Of a stretch of 64,000 bases of DNA, positions 51,102 to 60,718 are shown piece after piece. The position numbers and the translations under genes are program-made. Positions within the stretch are counted from its first letter, which is position 1. The number at the start of each line of letters is the position of its first letter. The stretch spans positions 19,825-83,824 of the forward strand of contig NZ_JACHWM010000022.1 in assembly GCF_014191355.1 (NCBI RefSeq), in the 5' to 3' direction. A model generated the notes under the pieces. It had not been told where the DNA came from, did no database searches, and worked only from the letters and a program-made list of their open reading frames with translations. The stretch comes from Methylobacterium sp. R2-1. Lineage in GTDB: Bacteria > Pseudomonadota > Alphaproteobacteria > Rhizobiales > Beijerinckiaceae.

Positions 51102-53720
51102 CTACGCCGCGAGCTCGCTGCGCTGCTCCTGCATCGAGGCAAGGGGTGCCTCCAGGCGGCAGACCAGACCGGTCGGTGCGTAGGTCAGCTTGACCTCGCC
51201 GCCAACTTCAGCGGCGAAGCTGCGCTCGATCAGGCGTGAGCCGAACCCGCGGCGGGCAGGCTGGACGAGAATGGGTGGACCACCCTGCTCGGACCAAGTG
51301 AGACAGAACCGCGGGGCCTCGCCTTCATGGACAATGTGCCAGCGCAGCTCCACGACTCCGCTCTCGTTCGAGAGTGCACCATACTTGGCCGCGTTGGTTG
51401 CCAGCTCATGCAGCGCCAGGGACAGGGAGAGGGCCGATTTCGCGCCGAGCAGGACGTTGGGGCCACTTGCCCGGATCCGCGCGGGTCCAGCCTGGGCATG
51501 TACGCCGAGGGCGCCTTGGGCCACCTCCATGATCGGGGCAGCCTTCCAGCTGGCCTGCGTGAGAATGTCGTGCGCCCGCCCGAGCGAGATCAGCCGCGCG
51601 GCAAACGCCTCCCGTGCTTCGTCGATGTCGGCCCCCCCCCGCAGCGTCTGGCTGGCGATCGCCTGGACCATCGCCAGGGTGTTCTTGACCCGGTGCTGCA
51701 GCTCGCCCGTAAGCAGGCGCTGGTGCTCCTCGGCCTGCTTGCGCTCAGTGATGTCCAGCATCGCCCCGATCATGCGGGTGGCTTTCCCCTGCGTGTCGCG
51801 GATGACGTAGCCGCGTTCGAGGATGTCGGCGTAGGAGCCGTCCGCCCTCAGGAAGCGGTACTCGTCGCTCCAGGTGGTACCCGTCCCATCGATGACGGCA
51901 TGGATGGAGGCGTCGATCCGGGCGCGGTCATCGGGATGGATGTGGCCGATCCACCAGTCGCCGGTCGGCTCGACCGCATCGGGCGTGTAGCCGTGAGCCA
52001 CTCTCAGTGCCTCGTTCCAGAGCACGTGGTTGGTCGCGAGGTTCCAGTCCCAGATCGCATCATTGGTTGCCCGCGAGGCGAGGCGGTGGCGTTCCTCGGT
52101 CTCGCGCAGGACCTGCTCGGCGCGCCGGCTCTCAGTGACGTCGCGCGCGGTGCCGATGAGGCGCACCGGTCGCCCGCCCTCGAACAGGGTCTGGCCTTTG
52201 GCGGACACCCAGCGCTCGGTGCCATCCTCTGGGGCGACCGTGCGATAGGTGATGTCGTAGATGCCGAGGCCGTCCGGATCGACCGCGGCTGCCACCGCCT
52301 GGTCCGCTTGTTCGCGGTCGTCCGGGTGCACACGGGCCAAGTGGACGGACAGGTCGACGGGGGCGTCCGGCGCCAGCCCGTAGAAGGAGTGAATGCGGGC
52401 GTCCCACTTCAGCTCGTCTGAGACGAGGTCGTAGTCGAACACGCCCGTCTGGGTCGCCTCGACGGCAAGGCGCAGTTGCTCCTGCGCGCCTCGCAGCGCG
52501 ACCTCAGCCTCCTTGCGGTCGTGGATGTCGAGGGCAATGCCGATCCAGCTCTCCAATGTGCCGGTCGTGTCGCGTACAGGCCGACCCCGCGCGAGGAACC
52601 AGCGGTACTGGCCATCGCTGGCGCGTCGGATCGGGAGCTCGACCTCGTAAAGTCCCCCGGTCTCAACCGCGCGCCTCCAGACCGCCAGCAAGCGCTCCCG
52701 GTGGTCGGGATGGATCACGCTGGCCCAGCCGTCGCCGCTGGTGTCGCCCGGGGTCAGCCCGGTGAACTCGTACCAGACCGGATTGCAGTAGGTGATGTTG
52801 CCGGCGGCATCGCCGAACCAGACCACCTGTGGGCTAACCTCGACGAGCGAGCGGAAGCGCAGCTCACTGGCATTGCGTTCGGCAGCTTCGGCCCGCGGCT
52901 GAGTGCGATCGCGCAGGATCTTCAGGACGCCCTGCACAGAGCCATCCTCGGCCCTCAGCGGCATGAGCTCACCACTGGCCCAGAACCGCTCCCCTCCCTT
53001 GCGCAGGTGCCAGCGCTCGTCCGGCGCACTGCCATTCTTCAACGCCAGCGCCCTTTCGGTCTCAGGTCGACCGGCTTCCCGATCCTCAGGCGTGAAGAAC
53101 ACGTCGGAGGGTTCGCCCAGCATCTCCACTTCGCGCCAGCCGAGAATCTGCTCGGCCCCGGCATTCCAGCGGGTGATCCGGCCGGCGCCGTCCATCGCGA
53201 TGATCGCGTAGTCCGTCGCGCTGTCGAGGATGCGCTCGTGCAGGATCCGCTGGGCACGGTGCGTCCGGGCTGCGCTCCGCACCTCGAGAAGCGTAACCGT
53301 CTGGCGGGCAAGGCTCCGCAGACATTCCTGCTGGGCCGGAGTCAGACCATTCTGGCGCGGCAGAGGATCCAGCACGCACAGAACGCCCAGCACCGTGCCA
53401 TCCGCTGATTGCAGGCGTATGGCCGCATAGAAGCGTACCTGTGAGCCCCCCGGAAGCCGTGGGCAGCCCTGCCGCTCCGGATCCTCGTGCAGGTCCGGGA
53501 CAATGAGCAGCTCTTCCGTCACGGCAGCGTCGGCGCAAATGCCCGGATCCAGCGTCGTGGAGGCACCGGCAGCACTGTAGGAGGCATGCACTTGCAGGTA
53601 CCCTCCCGCCTGCAAACAAGTCACCGCATGCACGACCTGACAGAGTTCGGCGGCCAGACGCACGACATCGTCGAAGCTTTGCTTCGGTACGCTGTCGAGA
53701 GGATCATCGGACCAGGGCAT
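51102..53720 (-). CDS. GAF/multi-PAS HWE-type sensor histidine kinase
   Basis: 872 residues, no membrane helix. GAF-like domain ~15-150 (CLQAGGYLQVHASYSAAG, LGVLCVLDPLPR). Four PAS/PAC units: ~165-285 (ITRWNAGAEQILGW), ~290-410 (VWFGDAAGNITYCNP), ~420-540 (WDARIHSFYGLAPDA), ~550-660 (WDWNLATNHVLWN). HWE/HisKA_2 kinase: GELQHRVKNTLAMVQAIASQ with phospho-His near 674, N-box ALHELATNAAKYGALS, and GGPPI, GFGSRLI. HWE kinases often act in light or stress signalling with non-canonical regulators. No response regulator adjoins. Alone in its transcript. Confidence 0.92.
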   Translation of the reverse strand: MPWSDDPLDSVPKQSFDDVVRLAAELCQVVHAVTCLQAGGYLQVHASYSAAGASTTLDPGICADAAVTEELLIVPDLHEDPERQGCPRLPGGSQVRFYAAIRLQSADGTVLGVLCVLDPLPRQNGLTPAQQECLRSLARQTVTLLEVRSAARTHRAQRILHERILDSATDYAIIAMDGAGRITRWNAGAEQILGWREVEMLGEPSDVFFTPEDREAGRPETERALALKNGSAPDERWHLRKGGERFWASGELMPLRAEDGSVQGVLKILRDRTQPRAEAAERNASELRFRSLVEVSPQVVWFGDAAGNITYCNPVWYEFTGLTPGDTSGDGWASVIHPDHRERLLAVWRRAVETGGLYEVELPIRRASDGQYRWFLARGRPVRDTTGTLESWIGIALDIHDRKEAEVALRGAQEQLRLAVEATQTGVFDYDLVSDELKWDARIHSFYGLAPDAPVDLSVHLARVHPDDREQADQAVAAAVDPDGLGIYDITYRTVAPEDGTERWVSAKGQTLFEGGRPVRLIGTARDVTESRRAEQVLRETEERHRLASRATNDAIWDWNLATNHVLWNEALRVAHGYTPDAVEPTGDWWIGHIHPDDRARIDASIHAVIDGTGTTWSDEYRFLRADGSYADILERGYVIRDTQGKATRMIGAMLDITERKQAEEHQRLLTGELQHRVKNTLAMVQAIASQTLRGGADIDEAREAFAARLISLGRAHDILTQASWKAAPIMEVAQGALGVHAQAGPARIRASGPNVLLGAKSALSLSLALHELATNAAKYGALSNESGVVELRWHIVHEGEAPRFCLTWSEQGGPPILVQPARRGFGSRLIERSFAAEVGGEVKLTYAPTGLVCRLEAPLASMQEQRSELAA

Positions 53721-53771
53721 CTTTTCGTCAGGCTGAGATCAGGGTGCGATTACTTTTCAGGGGTATGACGC

Positions 53772-54563
53772 CTAGACGGCCTGACACATCAGGGTCTTCT
53801 CCGCCGGCGCGGGACGCAGTGACACCAGTGTGCCGGAGGCGTTGTAGACAGCGCCCAGTACGGCCTCGAAGTGCCGCTTGACCGCGCCATGGCACTCGCA
53901 GGTTGCTTCTTCCATTGCCGCGCGGCTCTTGATGATGATGCGCCCTCGCCGGATCTGGATCAGACCCTGCTCCTGCAGGGTCCGGAGCGTGCGCGTGAGA
54001 TAGGAGCGCTGCACGCCCAGCAGTTCGGCAAGCACCTCGTGGGTGACGGGTAGAACGTCGCTGCCGATGCGGTCCTGCAGGCTCAGGAGCCAGCGGGCGC
54101 AGCGGGCCTCGATGGTGTGGCTGGCATTGCAGGCCACCGACTGTAGGACCTGGGCGAGCAGGCAGTCGGAGTAGCGGGTGATCAGGTTGCGCAGCCCCGG
54201 AGAGGTCTGCTTGATCTGCTGCAGCACCGCCGCCTCAATGCGCAGCACAGAGCCAGGGACCTGCACCACTGCGCGGCTGAAGGCTGGCAGCGAGCCCTGG
54301 CTGACCACGCCGCCGATCGCCCCCTCGTGGCCGACCGTGGCGGTTTCAACGGCGCGCCCGTCCTGAAGTCCAATCACGAGGGCAGCCACGCACTGCCCGA
54401 GCGGAAAAGAGATGCAGCTGACATCCTGGCCCGCCTCGAAGAGGAGATCGCCACGCCGGAACGCCTTCAACTCCAGGTGGGGCTTGAGCAGCGCCAGGTC
54501 AGGCAGGCGCAGGGCGCTGAGGAGCAGGTTGCCGCTGAGCAGAGCGTCGATGTCGAGGAGCAT
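53772..54563 (-). CDS. Crp/Fnr-family transcription regulator
   Basis: 263 residues from ATG 54563 (MLLDIDALLSGNLLL). Sensor cupin ~20-140 (FRRGDLLFEAGQDVSCISFP, ETATVGHEGAIGGVVSQGS), helix with CLLAQVLQSVACNASHTIEA, wHTH ~165-235 (PVTHEVLAELLGVQRSYLTR then TLRTLQEQGLIQIRRGRI), and a C-terminal extension with Cys pair (CEC) ending near residue 263. Same broad subgroup as 32360. Divergent from the MPRYFF gene at 54782, with a shared 218-bp control region. Signal unknown. Confidence 0.9.
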   Translation of the reverse strand: MLLDIDALLSGNLLLSALRLPDLALLKPHLELKAFRRGDLLFEAGQDVSCISFPLGQCVAALVIGLQDGRAVETATVGHEGAIGGVVSQGSLPAFSRAVVQVPGSVLRIEAAVLQQIKQTSPGLRNLITRYSDCLLAQVLQSVACNASHTIEARCARWLLSLQDRIGSDVLPVTHEVLAELLGVQRSYLTRTLRTLQEQGLIQIRRGRIIIKSRAAMEEATCECHGAVKRHFEAVLGAVYNASGTLVSLRPAPAEKTLMCQAV

Positions 54564-54781
54564 GGGACAGCGGCAGCGATTTGTTTCTGGTTTTGTTGGC
54601 CGCAATCTTAGCCGTCATACCCGTCGCCTGTCTGTCCACAAGTGCACAAATGATTGAAAGTTTGGCGATTTTCATCGGCTTGGTCGATATCAGCTGACGT
54701 CGCAAGCATCTCATGCAACCACCGACGGCTGAAGGATTTTTAGGTTCGTAGAGTTCTGTCTTCACCAGCACGCGCGTTGTG

Positions 54782-55039
54782 ATGCCTCGTTATTTTCTCG
54801 ATTTCCAGGACGGTGCGTTGTGGCTGAAGGACGAGGAGGGGCAGGAGTACGAGAGCCTGCAGGCCGCGCGTGACGCGGCGATCGCGGCTTTGCCGGACAT
54901 CGGGCGGGAGGCTCCGCCCCAAGACGGCCGGCGCGATTTCGTGGCCTTTGTCCGCGACGAGCACGGCACCGAGCTCTGCACCGTGCGGCTGAACTTAGAC
55001 GCCGAGTGTCACCCTGAGCGCCAGGAGCAGAAGCGCTAG
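54782..55039 (+). CDS. MPRYFL-type (DUF6894-like) small protein
   Basis: 85 residues, MPRYFLDFQDGALWLKDEEG, then QEYESLQAARDAAIAALPDI and RDFVAFVRDEHGTELCTVRL. Fits the family pattern (short strand, DxxG, helix, closing strands). Divergently arranged beside a Crp/Fnr gene; an in-frame GTG precedes the ATG by one codon. Function unknown. Confidence 0.72.
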   Translation: MPRYFLDFQDGALWLKDEEGQEYESLQAARDAAIAALPDIGREAPPQDGRRDFVAFVRDEHGTELCTVRLNLDAECHPERQEQKR

Positions 55040-55194
55040 GGCCTTCGGTGCCTCCGCGACGAAGACGAAGGCGGTAAGATCGCCGAGATCAATCGTCATT
55101 GTTCGTATCTTCGCACAGCCTGTGCCGATTGAACCGCATTATCGCGCAATGCGGAAGGGCTTAGATCTCCACGCACCACGCAAGGAGAGACCCG

Positions 55195-56076
55195 ATGAGC
55201 GAACTCGACAGAGCCGGCACCTACGCGCTGGGCGATCGCACGGTGAAGCGCTTGGGGTACGGCGCGATGCAACTTGCCGGACCCGGGGTGTTCGGCCCGC
55301 CGAAGGACCCGGCCGGCGCCATCGCCGTCCTGCGAGAGGCGGTGGCGAGCGGCGTGAATCACATCGACACCAGCGATTTCTACGGGCCGCACGTGACCAA
55401 CCAGCTCATTCGGGAGGCGCTCCACCCCTATCCGGACGATCTGACCATCGTCACCAAGATCGGGGCGAGCCGGGGAGCGGACGCCTCCTGGAATCCGGCC
55501 TTCTCCGCCGAAGATCTGACGTGCGCGGTCCACGACAACCTGCGCAACCTTGGCGTGGACGTGCTCGACGTCGTGAACCTGCGCATCATGTTCGACGTGC
55601 ACGGTCCTGCCGAAGGCTCAATTGAGGCACCGCTCACGATCTTGGCCGACCTTCAGCGGCAAGGCCTCGTGCGTCACATCGGTCTCAGCAACGTAACGGC
55701 GGCTCAAGTCGCGGAGGGCCGATCCATCGCTGAGATCGTCTGCGTACAGAACGCCTACAACCTCGCGCTCCGGGCTGACGACGCATTGGTTGAAGAACTC
55801 GCGGCGGCCGGCACGGCCTACGTGCCGTTCTTTCCTCTCGGCGGCTTCAGCCCGCTGCAGTCGACAACCCTATCCGCGGTCGCCGAGCGGCTTGGGGCAA
55901 CGCCGATGCAGGTGGCGCTTGCCTGGCTGCTTCGCCGCGCGCCCAACATCCTGCTGATTCCCGGCACGTCATCAGTTGCGCACCTGCGCGAGAACTTGGC
56001 CGCTGCCGACCTGGCGCTGCCGGACGACGTGATGGCAGAGCTTGCCCGGATCGGGATGGCGACCAACGCGGGTTAG
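55195..56076 (+). CDS. aldo/keto reductase
   Basis: 293 residues. TIM-barrel reductase: RLGYGAMQLAGPGVFGPPKD, HIDTSDFYG (Asp and Tyr of the tetrad), TIVTKIGASRG (Lys), VNLRIMFDVHG where the usual tetrad His is replaced, GLSNVTAAQVAEGRSIAEIV, IPGTSSVAHLRENLAA (NADPH phosphate loop). This YdbC-like branch commonly shows VNLR at the His position. GAGAGACC lies just before ATG 55195. Reduces unidentified carbonyls with NADPH. Confidence 0.9.
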   Translation: MSELDRAGTYALGDRTVKRLGYGAMQLAGPGVFGPPKDPAGAIAVLREAVASGVNHIDTSDFYGPHVTNQLIREALHPYPDDLTIVTKIGASRGADASWNPAFSAEDLTCAVHDNLRNLGVDVLDVVNLRIMFDVHGPAEGSIEAPLTILADLQRQGLVRHIGLSNVTAAQVAEGRSIAEIVCVQNAYNLALRADDALVEELAAAGTAYVPFFPLGGFSPLQSTTLSAVAERLGATPMQVALAWLLRRAPNILLIPGTSSVAHLRENLAAADLALPDDVMAELARIGMATNAG

Positions 56077-56309
56077 GTGTCCGCTGACCCAGCCGCCCAT
56101 TGCCATTGCAGTAGCGCGATGGGGCGGCGCCACCTTCCTGCCGTGGATCAAATTCGGGCAAGCTGGAAGAACGAGCTATCCCGGATTGGGGACGCGCTGA
56201 CTGCTGCGCGCCAGGAGCCGACCCTCGGCACGCCGGACTTGAACCGCCGCTCTCGACCTCAAGCGGACTTTGAGCAATCGTCGTCCAAGGGTCCGCTCCG
56301 GGAGCAGAC

Positions 56310-57155
56310 TCATCCCCGGTTTTGCCGGTCAGCGGAGCGTGCGTCGACCAGGGCGCGGATCCCCTCCGCGACGGAATCCTCGACCGGATTATAGACGAGC
56401 ATGCCGAGGTCGGGCCGACCGTCTACCGCGAAGGCGGAGTATTCCAGCTCGATCTCGCCCAGGGCCGGGTGCCGCAGGAGCTTGAGCCCGTCCCCGTGGA
56501 CGCGGACGTCGTTCTCGCGCCAGAGCGCCTCGAACTCCGGGCTCGTGCGGCAGAGTTCATCCACTATCTGGCCGACTTCCGAGGTGGCGCCGGCCCGCGC
56601 GGCATCAGCTCGGAACGTGCCGACCACGAATCGTGCCACGCTTTCCCAGTCATGCTGCGCGCTCCGCACGCGCGGGTCGCCGAACATCCGGCGCAGGATG
56701 TTGCGCTCGCGGGGCGGGACCGTATCCCAGTCGGTCAGCACCACTGCGGCGGCCGCGTTCCAGGCGAGGACATCCCAGGTGGCGGTCTTAACTAGAGCCG
56801 GGCTGGCCTTAAGCGTGTCGAGCAGGCGCTGCAAGCGCGGCGTCACACCCTCCGCCGGCTTGTAGCGCACCGTGGGCGGGCGCCCGAGCCCGAGCATGAA
56901 GAGGTGCTCGCGCTCCGGCTCGGTCAGCATCAGCCCGGCGGCGATGCGGTTGAGCACGTCGGCGGAGGGTGCCCCGCCGCGACCCTGCTCCAGCCACGTG
57001 TACCAGGTCGCGCTGATGTTCGAGCGCTGGGCGACCTCCTCCCGGCGCAGGCCCGGCGTCCGCCTGCGTCCCGAGAACCCGAACGCGGCCGGGTCGAGCT
57101 TGGTGCGGCGGTCCCTCAGGTATGACCCGAGAAGGTTCTCAGAACCTGACGGCAT
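56310..57155 (-). CDS. XRE-type regulator with MmyB-like ligand domain
   Basis: 281 residues. N-terminal HTH: LGSYLRDRRTKLDPAAFGFS, RRTPGLRREEVAQRSNISAT, WYTWLEQGRGGAPSADVLNR. C-terminal MmyB-like PAS/ligand domain: LKASPALVKTATWDVLAWNA, NILRRMFGDPRVRSAQHDWE, FEALWRENDVRVHGDGLKLL, HPALGEIELEYSAF. Typically represses or activates an adjacent reductase gene; here it is divergent from the SDR at 57253 with a 97-bp gap holding their promoters. Inducer unknown, perhaps a fatty acid-like molecule as in other family members. Confidence 0.92.
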   Translation of the reverse strand: MPSGSENLLGSYLRDRRTKLDPAAFGFSGRRRTPGLRREEVAQRSNISATWYTWLEQGRGGAPSADVLNRIAAGLMLTEPEREHLFMLGLGRPPTVRYKPAEGVTPRLQRLLDTLKASPALVKTATWDVLAWNAAAAVVLTDWDTVPPRERNILRRMFGDPRVRSAQHDWESVARFVVGTFRADAARAGATSEVGQIVDELCRTSPEFEALWRENDVRVHGDGLKLLRHPALGEIELEYSAFAVDGRPDLGMLVYNPVEDSVAEGIRALVDARSADRQNRG

Positions 57156-57252
57156 CGCGATCCTGTTGGTGCTTATACCCGGATAAAGTCACTACTTTAA
57201 CCGGATGTGTACCCCGGAGACAGTGGCCCTCCGCACCATATCGGAGGCTTCC

Positions 57253-58152
57253 ATGCGCATATTCCTCACCGGCGCGACCGGCTTCATTGGCTCGGCCGTC
57301 GTTCCGGAACTCCTCGCTGCCGGCCATCAGGTCATCGGGCTGACGCGCTCGGACGCCGGCGCCCGCGCCCTCGCGGATGCCGGGGCCGAGTCGCATCGCG
57401 GCGCTCTGGAGGACTTGGAGAGCCTGCGCAGCGGCGCCGCCCAGGCGGACGGGGTGATCCACACTGCCTTCGACCATGACTTCTCGAACTACGCGGCGAA
57501 CTGCGAGAAGGACGGCCGCGTCGTCGCGGCGCTCGGCGAGGCGCTCAAGGGGTCCGACCGGCCGCTGGTGATCACCTCGGGCACGGCCTTGGGCAACATC
57601 CGGCCGGGCCAACCCGCGTCGGAGGACGCGTTCGATGCCGGCCACGCCCTGCCCCGCATCGCATCGGAACTCGCGGGCGCCGCGCTTCTGGAGGGGGGCC
57701 TCAACGTCTCGGTCGTGCGGCTCTCGCAGGTCCACGATACGGTCAAGCAGGGCCTCGTCTCCCCCTTGGTCGAACTGGCCCGCCGGAAGGGCGTCTCGGC
57801 CTTCCTCGGGGATGGAGGCAACCGTTGGCCGGCGGCGCACGTGCTGGACTTGGCCAGCCTCTACCGGCTCGTGCTGGAACGAGCCGAGCCGGGTGCGCGC
57901 TACCACGCGGTCGCCGAGGAAGGCGTCCCCGCCCGCGCCATTGCGGAGGCGATCGGCCGGGGCCTCGGGGTCGCTGTTGCTTCCCTGACGCTCAAGGAGG
58001 CGGAAGACCACTTCGGCTGGCTGGCCGGCTTCGTCGGCTTGGACATGCCGGCGTCGAGCGCCTGGACGCGGGCTCGCTTGGGCTGGCATCCGACCGGGCC
58101 TGGGTTAATCTCGGATCTCGCAGGGATGCGCTACTCCGACGATCCGCGCTAA
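57253..58152 (+). CDS. NAD(P)-dependent SDR/epimerase-like oxidoreductase
   Basis: 299 residues from ATG 57253. Extended/atypical SDR: MRIFLTGATGFIGSAVVPEL (TGxxGxIG), GLTRSDAGARALADAGAESH, ADGVIHTAFDHD, then LVITSGTALGNI and SVVRLSQVHDTVKQGLVSPL. Common methylobacterial partner of an MmyB-like regulator; substrate unknown. An earlier GTG at 57205 is less likely. Confidence 0.9.
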   Translation: MRIFLTGATGFIGSAVVPELLAAGHQVIGLTRSDAGARALADAGAESHRGALEDLESLRSGAAQADGVIHTAFDHDFSNYAANCEKDGRVVAALGEALKGSDRPLVITSGTALGNIRPGQPASEDAFDAGHALPRIASELAGAALLEGGLNVSVVRLSQVHDTVKQGLVSPLVELARRKGVSAFLGDGGNRWPAAHVLDLASLYRLVLERAEPGARYHAVAEEGVPARAIAEAIGRGLGVAVASLTLKEAEDHFGWLAGFVGLDMPASSAWTRARLGWHPTGPGLISDLAGMRYSDDPR

Positions 58153-58280
58153 GTCGCGCTCGACGAGAGCAGGGCACGAGAGCACACCTTCGGCCGTCCA
58201 AGCCGGACGGTCCGTGATCCCTGCGGCGGACCGTTGGTGGACCTTCCGGGTTCCTTCGGCAGGAGGTGAGGGTCGTCCGT

Positions 58281-58418
58281 ATGGCCGAACGTCTCGAAGT
58301 GACCGTGCCCCGTTCCGCCGCCAAACTCGTCGAACTCGGCGCCGGCCGCGCCGCAAGCGTCGCGCTGGATTACCCAAGCCGCCTCATCAGTCATCCGTGC
58401 GACTTGGGCGAGGCTTAG
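58281..58418 (+). CDS. doubtful 45-aa ORF
   Basis: MAERLEVTVPRSAAKLVELG, AGRAASVALDYPSRLI. Has AGGAGGTGAG upstream (14-bp spacing) and a plausible strand-helix pattern, but is short and unrecognised. Confidence 0.3.
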   Translation: MAERLEVTVPRSAAKLVELGAGRAASVALDYPSRLISHPCDLGEA

Positions 58419-58476
58419 TGTAAGCGGACGTTCCGCCTACGACCCAGTCTTGCCATTCACCCGAGGATGCGGCTGG

Positions 58477-58512
58477 CCCTTGAAGCAGCCCTTGAAGCAG
58501 CCCTTGAAGCAG
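58477..58512 (+). repeat. 12-bp tandem repeat, three perfect copies
   Basis: CCCTTGAAGCAG three times in a row, 86 bp upstream of the AraC-type gene. Confidence 0.85.
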
Positions 58513-58597
58513 CACACGGTCCTGGCCGAACCGCAAGATTGGTCGAGCAAGTCATGCCCAAGTGCGCGTAGCTGGTCGCGCCACGAAGGTCGGGACG

Positions 58598-59479
58598 ATG
58601 AGTGCGGTGCTCCGAAACTACCACGCCCGGATGCAGAGGGTGCTGGATCACATCGATCAACACCTGGACGAGGATCTGGACCTGGAGACGGTCAGCGGCA
58701 TCGCCGCTTTCTCGAAGTTTCACTTCCATCGGCAGTTCACGGCGACCTTCGGATTGTCCGTGCATCGCTACGTTCAGCTTGCCCGCATGAAGCGCGCTTC
58801 ATACCGGCTGGCCTACCGGGACGCACAAAGCGTCACTGAAATAGCGATGGATGCCGGCTACGACGCACCGGACGCCTTCGCCCGTGCCTTTCGGCAGCGG
58901 TTCGGGCAATCGCCCTCGTCGTTCAGGAAGGCTCCAGACTGGGGACCGTGGCTTGCGGCCTTTGGGCCTCTTAACGACGCGAGGAGCAAGCTCATGCCAA
59001 GAACGTTCACTCCCGACGAGGTGATGATCCGCGACGTGCCATCGACGCGGGTGGCGATCATGGAGCACCGCGGCGATCCGGCGACGCTCGGTGCCACCAT
59101 CCAGCGGTTCATCGCATGGCGAAAGGCCGCCGGCTTGCACCCCAGGACGAACCCAACCTTCAACGTCTGGCGGTCCGAGCGGCGTCCCGTGTCGCTCGCC
59201 GACTATAGCGTTGACCTCTGTGTCGGAACCAACCAACCGATCGCGGCGAGCGGCGAGCAAATCAAAGTCGGCGAAATCCCTGGCGGACGCTGCGCGGTGC
59301 TGCGCGTCGTCGGCAACACCGATAACCTGGAGCCTCCCGCGCTCTACCTCTATCGCGAGTGGCTCCCGGCCAGCGGTGAGGAGGCGCGAGATTTCCCACT
59401 CTACTGCCAGCGCCTTGCGTTCTTCCCAGAGGTGCCTGAGCACGAGGCGATCGCGGAGTTGTTCCTGCCGCTGACGTAA
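58598..59479 (+). CDS. AraC-family regulator with GyrI-like ligand domain
   Basis: 293 residues from ATG 58598. Two HTH motifs: LDLETVSGIAAFSKFHFHRQ and QSVTEIAMDAGYDAPDAFAR, AFRQRFGQSPSSFRK. The C-terminal GyrI/SOUL-like domain (~130-293) has VMIRDVPSTRVAIMEHRGDP, FIAWRKAAGLHPRTNPTFNV, VGEIPGGRCAVLRVVGN, YLYREWLPASGEEARDFPLY. Relatives (Rob, SoxS-like with GyrI, BmrR-type) sense hydrophobic drugs. No efflux gene adjacent. Alone in its unit. Confidence 0.92.
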   Translation: MSAVLRNYHARMQRVLDHIDQHLDEDLDLETVSGIAAFSKFHFHRQFTATFGLSVHRYVQLARMKRASYRLAYRDAQSVTEIAMDAGYDAPDAFARAFRQRFGQSPSSFRKAPDWGPWLAAFGPLNDARSKLMPRTFTPDEVMIRDVPSTRVAIMEHRGDPATLGATIQRFIAWRKAAGLHPRTNPTFNVWRSERRPVSLADYSVDLCVGTNQPIAASGEQIKVGEIPGGRCAVLRVVGNTDNLEPPALYLYREWLPASGEEARDFPLYCQRLAFFPEVPEHEAIAELFLPLT

Positions 59480-59885
59480 CACTGTGCAACGGCGGCTTGT
59501 CTCGCTTCCCCGCCAGAAGCGGACAGGCCGCTTTCCACCCTTAGCAGGCCCTTGCAAGGTCCGCTTTCATGCTGCCGGTTGGGAAAAAGAGTACGACTGG
59601 GTCGGGTGGCAACCAGACCTTGATCTCTGGTTCTGAAGCGTACGCCCCCGCCCAAAGCCGGCTGTTCCGCAAAGATTCCGAGCGTACCGGCCGCGGTCAA
59701 GGGGATGCAATGGGCTGTCTTGTTTCACCATGTGCCCAGACCCATTTCCGGAAAAGGCAATCGGGAACAGGTTTCGGGAAAGCACTGTCGTTCATACCAC
59801 ACGGCTGCGGCACCGGAAGATGCCATCCCGATCAACCTTTCCAATCGGGAGGGCTCCGGCCCATCCGCTCACCGTACCAATGCGG
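59480..59885. other. no gene seen
   Basis: No supported frame; some inverted and palindromic short motifs near 59740-59790, none outstanding. Confidence 0.4.
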
Positions 59886-60581
59886 TCATGCGACCTTGAC
59901 CGCGAACTCGTTACCGCGCCCCTCGTCAATCGGCAGCGTGTGCGCGATATAACCATTCACCGGCTCGCGCACATAGTCGAGATAGTCCCGCACGAAAGCG
60001 TTCTCGCCCAAAACTAGGGCCCCGGGACGTAGGCGTGGTTCAATCAGCTTCAGCACCGGCAGGTAGAGCGACCACCCACCGTCAATCAAAGCGAGATCGA
60101 CTTCGCCGTCGATATTCTTCAGTGTGTCGAGCGCGTCACCCTCGCGAATATCGACAAGGTCGAGCAAGCCCGCTTCTTCGAGATGCGAACGGGCGCGGGC
60201 TGCCTTAGTCGGTTCAAGCTCGGCTCCGATGAGTTGTCCGCCGCCATTGTCGCGTAGCGCAGCCGCGAGGTAGATGGTCGATACGCCCATGGAGCTTCCG
60301 AACTCGACGATCCGCTTAGCCTGAGCCGCGCGTGCCATGGCATAGAGGAAACGGCCGTAATTCGGCGAAACCGCAAGGAAGCGGTCGGCATAGCCACTGT
60401 AAACCCGCCGGTAATCGACACCTTCATCGGCGATCATCTTCGCGGCCGCATCTTCAATCGTCATCTCCGTGCCGCCCATGCGGTCCTGCATCTCCTGCAA
60501 CAACGGGGCGTCCGTCGCCTCGGCTTGCTCGTGGAGCCGGGCGAGAAGCTGGGCGATATGGGCTTGGCTTAACGTCGTCAT
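59886..60581 (-). CDS. class I SAM-dependent methyltransferase (O-methyltransferase type)
   Basis: 231 residues from ATG 60581. RIVEFGSSMGVSTIYLAAAL (motif I), LIGAELEPTKAARARSHLEE (motif II acidic end), VDIREGDALDTL, DGEVDLALIDGGWSLYLPVL (metal/substrate loop of catechol-type OMTs), GALVLGENAFVRDYLDYVRE. N-terminal helical cap ~1-70. Target unknown. Divergent from the AraC gene at 60719, which probably regulates it. Confidence 0.85.
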   Translation of the reverse strand: MTTLSQAHIAQLLARLHEQAEATDAPLLQEMQDRMGGTEMTIEDAAAKMIADEGVDYRRVYSGYADRFLAVSPNYGRFLYAMARAAQAKRIVEFGSSMGVSTIYLAAALRDNGGGQLIGAELEPTKAARARSHLEEAGLLDLVDIREGDALDTLKNIDGEVDLALIDGGWSLYLPVLKLIEPRLRPGALVLGENAFVRDYLDYVREPVNGYIAHTLPIDEGRGNEFAVKVA

Positions 60582-60718
60582 GCACAATTCCTCAAGTGGT
60601 AATGAGCGGCCGCTGTCGACCACCGCAGCTACCGTGAGTAGAGGCGGGCAGATTTGACGTCATTGCGATGGGGCGACAGCGTGTTATTCATTTGCGCCAA
60701 AGTGAAAGGTTGGCACTC

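Larger units (their letters stand above)
58153..58597. other. intergenic; small ORF and tandem repeat
   Basis: Only a doubtful 45-aa ORF (58281-58418) and a three-copy 12-bp tandem repeat (58477-58512) are visible. Confidence 0.4.

Noticed and set aside
58477..58512. Possible CRISPR-like repeat
   Set aside because: Three adjacent 12-bp copies without spacers: a simple tandem repeat, not an array.
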